Position numbers and translations under genes: made by a program. Below are positions 9,060 through 17,871 of a stretch of 64,000 bases of DNA, piece after piece. Numbering within the stretch: the stretch's first letter is position 1; each line of letters begins with the position of its first letter. The DNA comes from Secundilactobacillus mixtipabuli. GTDB lineage: Bacteria; Bacillota; Bacilli; Lactobacillales; Lactobacillaceae. Under the pieces are notes generated by a model, which was given only the letters and a program-made list of their open reading frames with translations, had not been told where the DNA came from and did not search any database. The DNA lies in assembly GCF_002217925.1 (NCBI RefSeq), contig NZ_BCMF01000004.1, positions 210,676-274,675 on the forward strand, read 5' to 3'.

Positions 9060-11507
9060 ATGTCAGAAAAGATCAAGGGGGCTGTTCGTCATTTACATGC
9101 AAGCGAACAGACAGAAATGACAACACACGTTAAATTGTACAAGGCTAACGGACGTTGGCTTGCTGCTTTAATTGTTGTGACTGGTATTGCTGTAGGTGTT
9201 CAAAGTTTACCAGCACAAGCGGCAACTGATTCTAGCGTCACAACACAGCAAACCGCAACAACCGCAATGGTTACTCCTACAACATCGACTAATCCATCTT
9301 CAGCTGCTACTGAGACGGAATCAACACCAGCAAATACGGTTCCAACTACCCATGATGCAACTACTACACTTGTAACCCCAGCAGTTGCACAGACTATTTT
9401 GGGGAACGCTTCAGCAGAAACGATTGAAGCCACCAAACAGGCTAAAGCTGACGTTTATCAGTCAACTGGACAGGCGCAAGTGATTACTGCCGTAGACCCT
9501 ACCGCATCAACTAATGTTACCGTCACTAATGAGAACTTTTTGGACTACTTTAATGTCAACGGTACGGCAAGTTACGATCCCAGCACTGGAATTCTTACTT
9601 TAACCAAGGACGATTTTAATCAGGATGGTAACGCCACTCTGAAAAATAAGGTCGACCTCAATCAAAGTTTTGAACTTCAAGGCGGCTTGAATCTTGGCGA
9701 TGAAGTTCAAAAGCCCGGATGGCACGCTGGCGAACTTGGCGGCGGTGATGGTGTTGCCTTTGCTTTTCATGACGGCAATACTGACGAAGTGGGCGGTCAA
9801 GGTGCCAGTGTCGGTATCGGTGGCTTAGAGGGTGCCTTTGGCTGGAAAGCCGATACGTTCTTCAACGCTGTAGATGAACAAAATGCAAAAATGAAATCTT
9901 ACGCTAAAGCCGATCCAAGTGAATTTGGCCAAAATCCGCTACCAAAGGATCCAGATGGCGATGCTTATGTCTACGGTGCCGGTGAACCCTTTGGTGCGTT
10001 TATCTATACGGATCCTACTACTGAAAATAATATGGTAACTTCTTATGATCCGGTAGATGATCCTACTGGTAAAGCAAAGCCTATCAATCAGCCTAGTGGT
10101 CAGTTTGAGCAAATCACTATTTCCTATGATGGCCCTTCAAAGACTATGACAATCAATTTTGAGAGTAAAACATGGACACACAAAATTACTGATTGGACAG
10201 CTCAATCGGCTGCCGCTTTTCTAATTTCTGGCGGTACCGCTGGGGCAAAAAACTTACAGCAGTTCCGGTTCGACTCCTTTACGTATTTCACATCTTCGTC
10301 TGTGAATGTCGAATACGTTGACGAAGATAACGGCAATGCTGTGCTGCTGACTAGTAACCCAACTTATACCCATGCTGATGGTACGCCGATTGCCACGGGA
10401 GAATCCGTTCAACCAGGTGATAAGTACGCCACTGAACAGGAGACAATTGACGGTTACGTATTTCACAAAATAATGGATACTGGTCTTCATGCAAATGGCA
10501 CTCTGGAAACCGCCGGTAATAACGGTACCGTGATTTACGGCTATAAACATATTGTCCCCGTTACGCCAGATAAGCCTTATGATGCTGATCCAACCAAGCT
10601 CACTGATACAGCCACCCGAACCATCAACTATGTCTATGCTGATGGCGGAGCAACTATTGCCCCTTCATTTAATCAATCAGTCACCTTCACTCAAACTGGC
10701 ACCGAAGACCTACTGACTAAAACCGTCACTTATAATAACGACTGGACGACAACGAATGCACAAGTACCATCAGTTATTAGTCCATTTATCCAAGGCTATG
10801 CACCAGACAAGGAAACCGTTCCAGCCAGAGCAATGGCACGTGGTGAGAACCAAACTGTTACGGTTAGCTACTACCCAGTAGGCCTTGACAATGGTATCAA
10901 AACTAAGGTTGACCAGCCCCTCTATGCCATCGCCTTTACGCTTCAACCAGAGGGGCCAAATGGTGATCCAATTGGTAATCCAATCCACTTAACTGGTAAT
11001 CCTGGCGAACCAATTGGCTTTGGTAGTCTAACTGATATTCCTGGCTACACCTTAGTTCCAAATCAAAATCTGATTGTGCCAAATGAACCAAATACCACCG
11101 TCCCACTGAAGTACAACAGAACCATTACCGATGTGCCAAACAACGAGGTCCCAGATACTAATGAACCAAACGTCAACATCCCTGAAGATAATGACACTGA
11201 CCAAGGCCACGTTGTAACCGGTGGTGACAACGGTACTGTCACTAACACTGAAGTTGGTGCCGAAAGTGGCACTAATAACGTTACGACTCAAGGTGCATCT
11301 GCAGGAACGCCGACAACCACTGCCAATTCTTCTGCAGGCACGGTCACTACTCGTCAAACCAAGAGCAGTAACCCAGCAGCTGGCGAGCAGACATTACCTC
11401 AAACTAGCGAATCCTCAGCCCAAAGCATTGCAGCCGTTGGATTCTTAGGCCTACTTGCGTCGCTTTTTGGCCTAGCTGGCACCAAGAAACGTCGTCAGAA
11501 TCTTTAA
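9060..11507 (+). CDS. LPxTG-anchored L-type lectin / MucBP adhesin
   Basis: 815-residue secreted, sortase-anchored protein. Residues 25-33 (KLYKANGRW) are a KxYKxGKxW-type signal, followed by a hydrophobic stretch and an AQA cleavage site near residue 54. A Thr/Ser-rich spacer reaches about residue 140, then an L-type lectin-like beta-sandwich (about 145-420, with GGGDGVAFAFHDG and GIGGLEGAFGWKADT). Two or more MucBP-like modules follow (VEYVDEDNG; INYVYADGG). The tail has LPQTS at 779-783, a membrane helix and KKRRQNL. It is probably a mucus- or glycan-binding surface adhesin; the ligand is unknown. Confidence 0.88.
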   Translation: MSEKIKGAVRHLHASEQTEMTTHVKLYKANGRWLAALIVVTGIAVGVQSLPAQAATDSSVTTQQTATTAMVTPTTSTNPSSAATETESTPANTVPTTHDATTTLVTPAVAQTILGNASAETIEATKQAKADVYQSTGQAQVITAVDPTASTNVTVTNENFLDYFNVNGTASYDPSTGILTLTKDDFNQDGNATLKNKVDLNQSFELQGGLNLGDEVQKPGWHAGELGGGDGVAFAFHDGNTDEVGGQGASVGIGGLEGAFGWKADTFFNAVDEQNAKMKSYAKADPSEFGQNPLPKDPDGDAYVYGAGEPFGAFIYTDPTTENNMVTSYDPVDDPTGKAKPINQPSGQFEQITISYDGPSKTMTINFESKTWTHKITDWTAQSAAAFLISGGTAGAKNLQQFRFDSFTYFTSSSVNVEYVDEDNGNAVLLTSNPTYTHADGTPIATGESVQPGDKYATEQETIDGYVFHKIMDTGLHANGTLETAGNNGTVIYGYKHIVPVTPDKPYDADPTKLTDTATRTINYVYADGGATIAPSFNQSVTFTQTGTEDLLTKTVTYNNDWTTTNAQVPSVISPFIQGYAPDKETVPARAMARGENQTVTVSYYPVGLDNGIKTKVDQPLYAIAFTLQPEGPNGDPIGNPIHLTGNPGEPIGFGSLTDIPGYTLVPNQNLIVPNEPNTTVPLKYNRTITDVPNNEVPDTNEPNVNIPEDNDTDQGHVVTGGDNGTVTNTEVGAESGTNNVTTQGASAGTPTTTANSSAGTVTTRQTKSSNPAAGEQTLPQTSESSAQSIAAVGFLGLLASLFGLAGTKKRRQNL

Positions 11508-11555
11508 GTAATCCTATCATTTTCGTTTGTACGCTACACCTTTCTCTTTGAACGA

Positions 11556-11586
11556 AAAGCCCCCGCAATCTGAATGCGAGGGCTTT
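11556..11586. terminator. Bidirectional terminator between the lectin and dehydrogenase genes
   Basis: AAAGCCCCCGCA pairs with TGCGAGGGCTTT (one mismatch). It sits between two convergent genes, with TTTATTAT on the plus side and TTTTCGTT on the minus side. Confidence 0.8.
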
Positions 11587-11604
11587 ATTATGCCTATAAC
11601 TATT

Positions 11605-12690
11605 TTACAAAGCTTCTGGTACTTTCACACCGACTTCATCACCAATTTTAGCCAGTTCTGCGGCCGTCTTGTCGTCAATTAAGACACCTTGCTTTTGATT
11701 TTCGGCGTAGCGTTTATATTCACGATCACCGGGAATTTTAATCTCTGTACCCGGCAAATGCTTCAAGTTTCTGATTCGATCAAACATCTTTGAAACGTTT
11801 GCCTTCAGAGTATCCAAGTCACCAAACAGCGATGGGTCTATGGTCATGAAGAATTGACTGAAATCGTGTTTGCCTTTGTTGGTATCGGCGGAAATGGAAC
11901 CCTGCGCTAAGATACCCGTCAGCATTTCAACAACCAGGGAGTTGCCGAAGCCCTTGTAGTTAGAGTTGTTTTCTAAATTACCACCCAACGTCAGCACACC
12001 GCCATCGGGACGGTCATCACTAAAGGCAATGGTTGATAAATTATCTTCAACGCGCTGGGCATCTTGATCAACTTTCCGATCCGCACCGACAGCCCATTCA
12101 CCAGGAATGTTCTCACCCTTTTTAGCTAGAACTTGAATCTTACCGCTTGAAACCACTGAGGTCGCGCCATCAAAGACAAATGGGTGCGGTTCCGCTGGAA
12201 ATGTAAACGCAAAAGCGTTAGACCCTAAGAAGGCTTCCAAGGAATTGGTTGGCAGCACCAGTGGCCGCGTGTTAGTGGTAGCAATCCCAATCAGGCCTTC
12301 TTTAACGGCCATCCGAGCATAATAGCCGGCAGTGCCAAAGTGGTTAGAGTTCCGGATAACGGCAATGGAAACCCCTAACTTTTTGGTTTTTTCAATCAAC
12401 CGCTTCATGGTAAAACCAGACGCGATTTGACCCATGTTTTTATTCGCATCAACCAACAAACTGGTAGGTGTTTCTCTGAGAATTTCAGGTTTATTGGTTG
12501 GATCAATGGTTCCCTCTTTGATCATGTTCGTGTACCAAGTAATCCGCTGAATCCCGTGTGATGAAATACCACGCAAGTCAGCATCAACTAAAGTATCAGC
12601 GAGAAATTCACCGTCCTCATCAGAAAAGTGATAAGCAGCTAATACCTTCTTCAAAAATGTCTTTTCTTCCTTTGCATCAATCCGCATCAT
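11605..12690 (-). CDS. Malate/L-lactate dehydrogenase family oxidoreductase
   Basis: 361-residue member of the Ldh_2 family (NAD(P)-dependent 2-hydroxyacid dehydrogenases unrelated to classical LDH). RGISSHGIQR (H45) and the block IRNSNHFGTAGYYA (H117) are family signatures for substrate and cofactor binding. Relatives oxidise malate, L-lactate, ureidoglycolate or sulfolactate, so the substrate cannot be read directly. The gene is preceded by a T-box leader, which places it in amino-acid metabolism; supply of oxaloacetate for aspartate, or a branched or methionine-related 2-hydroxy acid, are options. AAAGGGGAG precedes the ATG. Confidence 0.85.
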   Translation of the reverse strand: MMRIDAKEEKTFLKKVLAAYHFSDEDGEFLADTLVDADLRGISSHGIQRITWYTNMIKEGTIDPTNKPEILRETPTSLLVDANKNMGQIASGFTMKRLIEKTKKLGVSIAVIRNSNHFGTAGYYARMAVKEGLIGIATTNTRPLVLPTNSLEAFLGSNAFAFTFPAEPHPFVFDGATSVVSSGKIQVLAKKGENIPGEWAVGADRKVDQDAQRVEDNLSTIAFSDDRPDGGVLTLGGNLENNSNYKGFGNSLVVEMLTGILAQGSISADTNKGKHDFSQFFMTIDPSLFGDLDTLKANVSKMFDRIRNLKHLPGTEIKIPGDREYKRYAENQKQGVLIDDKTAAELAKIGDEVGVKVPEAL

Positions 12691-12724
12691 GTATCTCCCC
12701 TTTGAATGAAATGAATTTCGACAT

Positions 12725-12961
12725 AAAAAAAGTCCTTGTTATTAAACAAGGACGATCAATAGTCGTGGTACCACCTAAATTCGCAGTTAATCAAAACTGC
12801 CTCAGTCCGCTCAAACAAGCGGTACAGGGATAACGGCCTGTCAACCGTAAACGTCGCGTGAACGCGTTTAGTACTCAGAGCTCATCTTCGTTAGTCTCCA
12901 TTATGCCTTTTCACCGAACGGCACTCTCTCAAAATTAAAAACTAATTACTCTTCTCATCAA
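12725..12961 (-). promoter_or_regulatory. T-box riboswitch controlling the dehydrogenase gene
   Basis: On the minus strand the leader carries a Stem I with the AGUA/GAA loop-E pair and a distal AGAGAG...GCC region. The conserved T-box GGTGGTACCACG is at 12764-12775. A terminator hairpin follows (12732-12753, GTCCTTGTT pairing with AACAAGGAC) with a 7-T run. Uncharged tRNA should stabilise the antiterminator and allow transcription. The specifier lies in GAAGATGAG (plus 12881-12889); alignment by the GAA motif gives GAU (Asp), and a one-base shift gives AUG (Met). Confidence 0.9.
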
Positions 12962-13053
12962 CATACAATAATTATAATATCCTCATGGTAGAACTCGTTG
13001 AAATAATTGTCAAGGCTGGAAATTTCATCTCTTTAAGCCCAGCTTTAAATCCA

Positions 13054-14031
13054 CTAACCAATCTTTCTTGAAAACTTTTTGAAGCCAAATAACCGGTCAA
13101 TCCGTGGATAAAATTCGGCTGGAATGTGAAGGTCGATTGCTTTCAAATTATTCTTCAATTGGCTGGGTTTGCTGGCGCCGGTGATCAAACTGGAAATTCT
13201 CGGATCTCGAAGCGCCCAGGCCAATGCAAATGTTGATAGATCAGTATTTAGTTCATTCGCCATCCCCACTAATGTCTCAACTTTATCCAAATTATCAGCC
13301 GTTAAAAGTGCCTTGATCTGATCTTGATAAGTTGCGCGTGATCCAGCTGGAATCGGTTGACCCTTTCGATATTTGCCTGTCAGCAATCCCTGAGAAAGCG
13401 GTGAAAATGGCACCACGCCCAAACCGAGTTTGCCACAGACATCCAACAGCTCATGTTCAATGTAACGATCAAACATATTGTATTGGGGTTGAACAACTGC
13501 CATCGGGTGCAACCCCCGCTCCTGAATAATGAGCTGGGCTTCCAAAATTTGCACGGGGCGCCATTCGCTCACCCCGTAATAGAGAATCTTACCCTGGTCC
13601 ACTAGATCACTCAGCGCCTGCAGCGTTTCCGCCAGTGGCGTTTCAGGATCAAATCGGTGACAAAAGTACAGGTCCAAATAATCGGTCTGCATATTGCTTA
13701 GTGAGGTCTCAACGGATTCCATAATATGCTTGCGGGACAGACCTTGATCATTTACACCATTACCGGTTGGGAAAAAGACCTTACTAGAGATGACCAGCTC
13801 CTTCCGGGGAAACTGACTAAGCGTTTTACCCAAGAATCGTTCAGCCGCGCCACCACTATACGCATCGGCACAATCAAAATAGTTAATGCCGCTTTCGTAG
13901 GCTAATTTAATACTTTCAGCGGCTATCTCTTGTTTACTAGGCTCGCTAACATCCGTCATCCAACTCCCCAGCGCCAGCTCACTGACTTGAATACCCTGTT
14001 TACCTAAATGGCGATACTTCACGTTAAGCAC
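13054..14031 (-). CDS. Aldo/keto reductase (KCNAB/YghZ-like)
   Basis: 325-residue NAD(P)H-dependent TIM-barrel oxidoreductase. The catalytic tetrad is visible: D53 and Y58 in FDCADAYSGG, K84 in ISSKVF and H125 in LYFCHRFD. The C-terminal SLITGASKPSQLKNNL motif binds the nucleotide phosphate. The closest family appears to be the potassium-channel beta-subunit-like reductases (YghZ, YdbC), which reduce methylglyoxal and other aldehydes. It stands alone between two minus-strand transcription units, with no functional link visible. Confidence 0.88.
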   Translation of the reverse strand: MLNVKYRHLGKQGIQVSELALGSWMTDVSEPSKQEIAAESIKLAYESGINYFDCADAYSGGAAERFLGKTLSQFPRKELVISSKVFFPTGNGVNDQGLSRKHIMESVETSLSNMQTDYLDLYFCHRFDPETPLAETLQALSDLVDQGKILYYGVSEWRPVQILEAQLIIQERGLHPMAVVQPQYNMFDRYIEHELLDVCGKLGLGVVPFSPLSQGLLTGKYRKGQPIPAGSRATYQDQIKALLTADNLDKVETLVGMANELNTDLSTFALAWALRDPRISSLITGASKPSQLKNNLKAIDLHIPAEFYPRIDRLFGFKKFSRKIG

Positions 14032-14068
14032 TCCCTTTACAGCTTACTTATTCTAAAATCAGTTCCAT

Positions 14069-14104
14069 TATACACAAAAGATCTCAGAACAAGTTCTGAG
14101 ATCT
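14069..14104 (-). terminator. Terminator of the GH43-symporter operon
   Basis: AGATCTCAGAAC (14079-14090) and GTTCTGAGATCT (14093-14104) are perfect 12-base inverted repeats with a 2-base loop. On the minus strand TTTTGTGTATA follows. Confidence 0.85.
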
Positions 14105-14120
14105 CAAGGCTTAATCATCG

Positions 14121-15380
14121 TTATTTCTTACTACCTGGCGCATCAACTTCACCGGCAGCCACAGGATCCTCTTTAGTTAAGAGTAATGCAGCAAAGATTG
14201 TTGTCACAGCAACAATCGCACCGATAATGAAGTAAGTGTGTTGGAAACCAATTGAGTCGTACAAGTTACCAGCAACAGTAGAGAAGATAAAGACAGATAT
14301 CTGTTTTGCGAAGTTAGAAGCTAACGCGTAAACCGTAGCGTACACACGGATATCGAAGGCACCGGCAATGTACTTCATGATTGAAGTCAATACCAAAGGC
14401 ATTTCGAAACCGGCTAACAAACGAAGGAAGATAACCCAACCAACACTAGGTGAAAGTGCACTACCAATAATACGTACAGCTAAGATAACACCATAAGCAA
14501 TCAAACCATTACGTGAACCGATTTTGTTAATCAACCAAGGCATTGGGAACATTAACAGGAATTCCAATGCAATTTGGGCAGTCGTCATATAACTGTATGC
14601 GGTTGTCCCAGCGGCACCACTGTTGAAGTATGTCTTGAAGAAGATGATGAATTGTTGATCGAACACATCGTACAAAGCTGAAGTACCGATATAGAAGATT
14701 GATAGAATCCAGAAGTTACGGATTCTGAAGATCTTACCGATCAAGCCCCAGTCAAGTGAGTCAGTCGTGTCACCGGCAGCAGCAGCGTTTTCCATATGAA
14801 TTTTATCACTGAAAACGATGGTGAATGTCAAGATGGCACCCATTACAGTACATGCCCAGAAAATTGAGTTAGGGCTCCATAGGAAGAGCTTACCACCTAA
14901 GAATGAGGCGCAGGCACCGGCTAATGAACCACCCATCCGTGAGTGAGCATATTCAAAACCGTTAGCAAGACTGGCACGTTGAACGTATTGTTCAACAACC
15001 GAAACACCACCGTTGAATACGAAACTCAAGAAGATACCAGTGATAATGGCAACTAAAGCACCATTAATGTGTACGAGCGGTAAGAATAACCACTGGAAGT
15101 AAGGGCCGATTAAAATAGCAGCAATCGCAATCGTAACTAATAAGTTCTTTTTAAAGACTAATTTATCGGAAATAACCCCAAAGATTGGTTGGAAGACCAA
15201 CGACATGAAGGCCATCATTGAGAAAACAAATCCGGCAGTAGTTCCGTTTAAGTGACCAACTTGTTCCATCCAAAGTGTTAAATAACCATTGATAATTTGC
15301 CACATGAAGAAGTAAGTAAAGTGGGTAACGGGGAAGCCCCAGAAATCCTTCTTTTTACTAGTTTGAACTTCGTTTTCCAA
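14121..15380 (-). CDS. LacY-like oligosaccharide:H+ symporter (MFS, OHS family)
   Basis: 419-residue, 12-helix major-facilitator protein. It resembles the oligosaccharide:proton symporters (LacY, RafB, CscB): N-terminal FWGFPVTHFTYFFMWQI, the loop GVISDKLVFKKN, and LINKIGSRNGLIAYG in the second half. The gene starts 21 bases after the GH43 arabinofuranosidase and ends at a perfect-palindrome terminator, so the two form an operon. The most likely cargo is an arabinose-containing oligosaccharide, which GH43 then opens in the cytoplasm. Substrate is inferred from context. Confidence 0.82.
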   Translation of the reverse strand: MENEVQTSKKKDFWGFPVTHFTYFFMWQIINGYLTLWMEQVGHLNGTTAGFVFSMMAFMSLVFQPIFGVISDKLVFKKNLLVTIAIAAILIGPYFQWLFLPLVHINGALVAIITGIFLSFVFNGGVSVVEQYVQRASLANGFEYAHSRMGGSLAGACASFLGGKLFLWSPNSIFWACTVMGAILTFTIVFSDKIHMENAAAAGDTTDSLDWGLIGKIFRIRNFWILSIFYIGTSALYDVFDQQFIIFFKTYFNSGAAGTTAYSYMTTAQIALEFLLMFPMPWLINKIGSRNGLIAYGVILAVRIIGSALSPSVGWVIFLRLLAGFEMPLVLTSIMKYIAGAFDIRVYATVYALASNFAKQISVFIFSTVAGNLYDSIGFQHTYFIIGAIVAVTTIFAALLLTKEDPVAAGEVDAPGSKK

Positions 15381-15401
15381 GATATTTCACTCCTATTCTT
15401 T

Positions 15402-16376
15402 CTATTCGTAATTGTAAGGGACGGGCTTGCCGAAATGTGGGGTGCCGTCGTCATTCCAAGTAAACGCTTGAACTTTGGTATGACGGTTAGGATCGTACAG
15501 CGGATCACCCTTGATCTCGGTATAGTCGCGGCAGTGATAAACCATGATATCGGTTTTACCATCTTCGGCAACCGTGAATGAATTATGGCCTGGTCCGTAT
15601 TGGTGAGTAGCTAAGTCACTCTTGAATACCGGTTCCTTTGATTTTGACCAGTTAGAAGCATCTAACAAATCAACATCATCGTTGACGGTCAACATTCCCA
15701 TGGCGTAGTTTTCATCAGTCGCACTTGCAGAATAAGTTAAGAAGTAACGGCCATTTCGATGAATAATAGCTGGTCCTTCGTTAACCCAAAAGCCCTTAAC
15801 TTCCCAAGAATATTCTGGCTTTGACAGCATGACTGGATCAGTCTTCAACGTCCATGGATTTTCCATTTCAGCAATGTATAAGTTTGAATTACCGCGAATG
15901 GCTTTATCCTTTTGCGCCCATACATAGTAGAGCTTACCGTTTGCTTCAAAGCAGGTGGCATCTAACGAGAAGGTATCCATGTTCGTTTTGACTTGCCCAC
16001 GTTCGATCCAGTTATCTTCACTGGCCATTGGATTTTCTTCGTCGCATTCGATGCAGAACATCCGGTGCTGGAACATACCATTTTCGTCTAACGCTGTCGT
16101 TTCAGCTGCAGCAAAGTAAATGAACCATTTGCCATCGATATAGTGGATTTCTGGTGCCCAAATCAGTTGGCTCATGGGACCGTTTTCATGTTTGCGCCAA
16201 ACGGTTCTTGGTGCGGCATGAGCTAATCCGGCTAATGTTTTAGCTCGGCGGATTTCAATTAAATTGTAGGCAGGCACTGATGCTGTGAAGTAATAGTACC
16301 CATCGGTGTGTTTATAAATATATGGATCTGCGCGTTGAACAATAAGCGGATTAATATATTGATTTGTATACGCCAT
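15402..16376 (-). CDS. abf: GH43 alpha-L-arabinofuranosidase
   Basis: 324-residue five-bladed beta-propeller glycosidase without a signal peptide, hence intracellular. The GH43 triad is readable: general base D17 in QRADPYIY, pKa-modulating D139 in SLDATCF and general acid E200 in VNEGPAII. It resembles lactobacillary enzymes that release L-arabinose from short arabino- or arabinoxylo-oligosaccharides, though GH43 also includes xylosidases. It is the first gene of an operon with a LacY-like symporter. The promoter carries cre and TACGTA-core palindromes, linking it to the araBDA regulon. Confidence 0.87.
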   Translation of the reverse strand: MAYTNQYINPLIVQRADPYIYKHTDGYYYFTASVPAYNLIEIRRAKTLAGLAHAAPRTVWRKHENGPMSQLIWAPEIHYIDGKWFIYFAAAETTALDENGMFQHRMFCIECDEENPMASEDNWIERGQVKTNMDTFSLDATCFEANGKLYYVWAQKDKAIRGNSNLYIAEMENPWTLKTDPVMLSKPEYSWEVKGFWVNEGPAIIHRNGRYFLTYSASATDENYAMGMLTVNDDVDLLDASNWSKSKEPVFKSDLATHQYGPGHNSFTVAEDGKTDIMVYHCRDYTEIKGDPLYDPNRHTKVQAFTWNDDGTPHFGKPVPYNYE

Positions 16377-16401
16377 GTTTATGATCTCCTCAAGATTTTT
16401 T

Positions 16402-16413
16402 AACTACGTAGTT
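16402..16413. promoter_or_regulatory. Candidate AraR operator at the GH43 promoter
   Basis: AACTACGTAGTT is a perfect 12-base palindrome with the TACGTA core also seen upstream of araB and (one mismatch) araE. It lies about 20 bases downstream of the GH43 -10 box, a repressor position. Assignment to AraR is inferred from the Bacillus operator, whose centre is GTACGTAC. Confidence 0.6.
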
Positions 16414-16448
16414 TTCCTTCTTGTGCACGTGATTATCATATGATGAGC

Positions 16449-16462
16449 AGAAAGCGATTACA
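16449..16462. promoter_or_regulatory. cre site in the GH43 promoter
   Basis: The minus-strand sequence TGTAATCGCTTTCT matches TGWAANCGNTNWCA at 13 of 14 positions. It overlaps the -35 box and spacer, which predicts CcpA repression on preferred sugars. Confidence 0.65.
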
Positions 16463-16904
16463 ACATCCTTTTTGATGTTTTTCGTATTTTTTTGCTTTTT
16501 GAGCAACAAAAACATTCTTTAAAATTAAAAAATCGCAAATGGTATCCTAATAAAAAACAAAACGCCTATTTTTATACTGATAAATATAAAAATTATTAAT
16601 TTATTTATCGCATAATTTTTATTCAAATAACTTCTTCTTAAGTGGAATGATTAGTTTGATTTTTATTCTTATTCACAACATTTCCGTATTTATACAGCAA
16701 TTATGGGGGTAAACTGATGACTACCGCTTATTAAAGACCTCAATAATAAGTCCGACAAATTTAATTTAGGATTTAAAAAATAATTTTCAATTCCTGTTTA
16801 AAAACAACCAAAACATTGTTAGTATTATATTGAGCATTGTTTTACCCTTTTAAGATAAATAAATTTCTAGTTTTAACAAATAAATTAACATTGGAGGCGG
16901 CCTC

Positions 16905-17795
16905 ATGGAATCTGATATTTCCAAAAGTTCATTACCCGTTTATAAAGCTTTAGCAAGCCCTGTTCGGCTTAAAATTATTCAAGAATTGTCCGTCCGTAAA
17001 ATGAGTGTGAGAGAATTATCGTCAGCACTCAATCTAAGCGGTACCATCGTTTTGCAGCACCTTAACAAACTTGCTGACGCCGGTATCATCAAGTTTGAAC
17101 GAATCGGTCATAACAAAGTCTCCCGGTTAACGGTGGACAAAATTAACATCCATTTTCCCAAAACCATTTATCCGGAGTTTGAATCCTACGATACCCAAGT
17201 TCCCGTTGGCCACTTCACCAATTTCTCCGTGCAGCCTTCTTGCGGTTTAGCCGGTAAAACTGACTACATTGGCAAGGTCGATAATCCCGCTTACTTCATG
17301 GATCCAGATCGGATGTCAGCCGGAATGGTCTGGTGGTGCAACGGTTTTGTCGAATATCAATTTCCTGACTACCTGACTAAAGATGACAAACTTGAGATGT
17401 TAGACTTATCAATGGAGTTAGGATCTGAATTTCCATTTTCTAATAACGTCTGGCCTTCAGACATTACGTTTTATATCAACGGAACTGAGATTGGTACTTG
17501 GACCTCTCCGGGTGATTTTTCCGATACCCGTGGCAAATATACGCCTGAATGGGTGCCTGACAACGTTAATCAGTACGGCATCATGAAAACGCTGAGATTG
17601 ACCCATGACGGCAGTTATTTGGACGGTCAGCCCTTTACGGACGTCTCTTTAGAGGACATTGATACCCATAAGCAAACCTTCGCCGTTCGCTATGGCATCA
17701 AACGAAATGCCAAAAATAATGGTGGCTGCACCATCTTTGGCAAGGGATTTGGCAATTACAACCAAGACATTGAAATGAAGCTATTCTATAGCTAA
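16905..17795 (+). CDS. ArsR-type winged-helix regulator fused to a beta-rich C-terminal domain
   Basis: 296 residues. Residues 10-80 form an ArsR-like winged helix (YKALASPVRLKIIQEL, then VRELSSALNLSGTIVLQHLNKLADAGIIK) without metal-binding cysteines. Residues 90-296 are a Trp/Tyr/Phe-rich, probably beta-sandwich domain (WWCNGFVEYQFPDYL, FYINGTEIGTW, GGCTIFGKGFGNYNQDI). Divergent from the GH43-symporter operon, so it is a plausible sugar-responsive regulator of that operon. GGAGG gives the ATG start. The effector and DNA site are unknown. Confidence 0.7.
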   Translation: MESDISKSSLPVYKALASPVRLKIIQELSVRKMSVRELSSALNLSGTIVLQHLNKLADAGIIKFERIGHNKVSRLTVDKINIHFPKTIYPEFESYDTQVPVGHFTNFSVQPSCGLAGKTDYIGKVDNPAYFMDPDRMSAGMVWWCNGFVEYQFPDYLTKDDKLEMLDLSMELGSEFPFSNNVWPSDITFYINGTEIGTWTSPGDFSDTRGKYTPEWVPDNVNQYGIMKTLRLTHDGSYLDGQPFTDVSLEDIDTHKQTFAVRYGIKRNAKNNGGCTIFGKGFGNYNQDIEMKLFYS

Positions 17796-17816
17796 TCAAA
17801 ACGCGTCTGAAACCAC

Positions 17817-17850
17817 AAAAAAGGTCTGGAAATTAATTTCCAGACCTTTT
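17817..17850. terminator. Bidirectional terminator between the HTH regulator and araA
   Basis: AAAAGGTCTGGAAATT followed immediately by its exact complement AATTTCCAGACCTTTT, flanked by A and T runs, between convergent genes. Confidence 0.9.
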
Positions 17851-17871
17851 GTTATGCTATCGTACTAATAC

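Larger units (their letters stand above)
16377..16904. promoter_or_regulatory. Divergent, AT-rich regulatory region (GH43 operon / HTH regulator)
   Basis: Minus-strand promoter for GH43: TTGTAA (plus 16458-16463), 17 bases, TATGAT (plus 16435-16440). The remaining 400 bases towards the regulator gene are very AT-rich, contain no gene and show no clear plus-strand promoter. GGAGG precedes the regulator start at about 16893. Confidence 0.6.

Noticed and set aside
14079..14104. Perfect 12-2-12 palindrome read as a protein operator
   Set aside because: Its position after the symporter stop and the T run on the minus strand fit a terminator.
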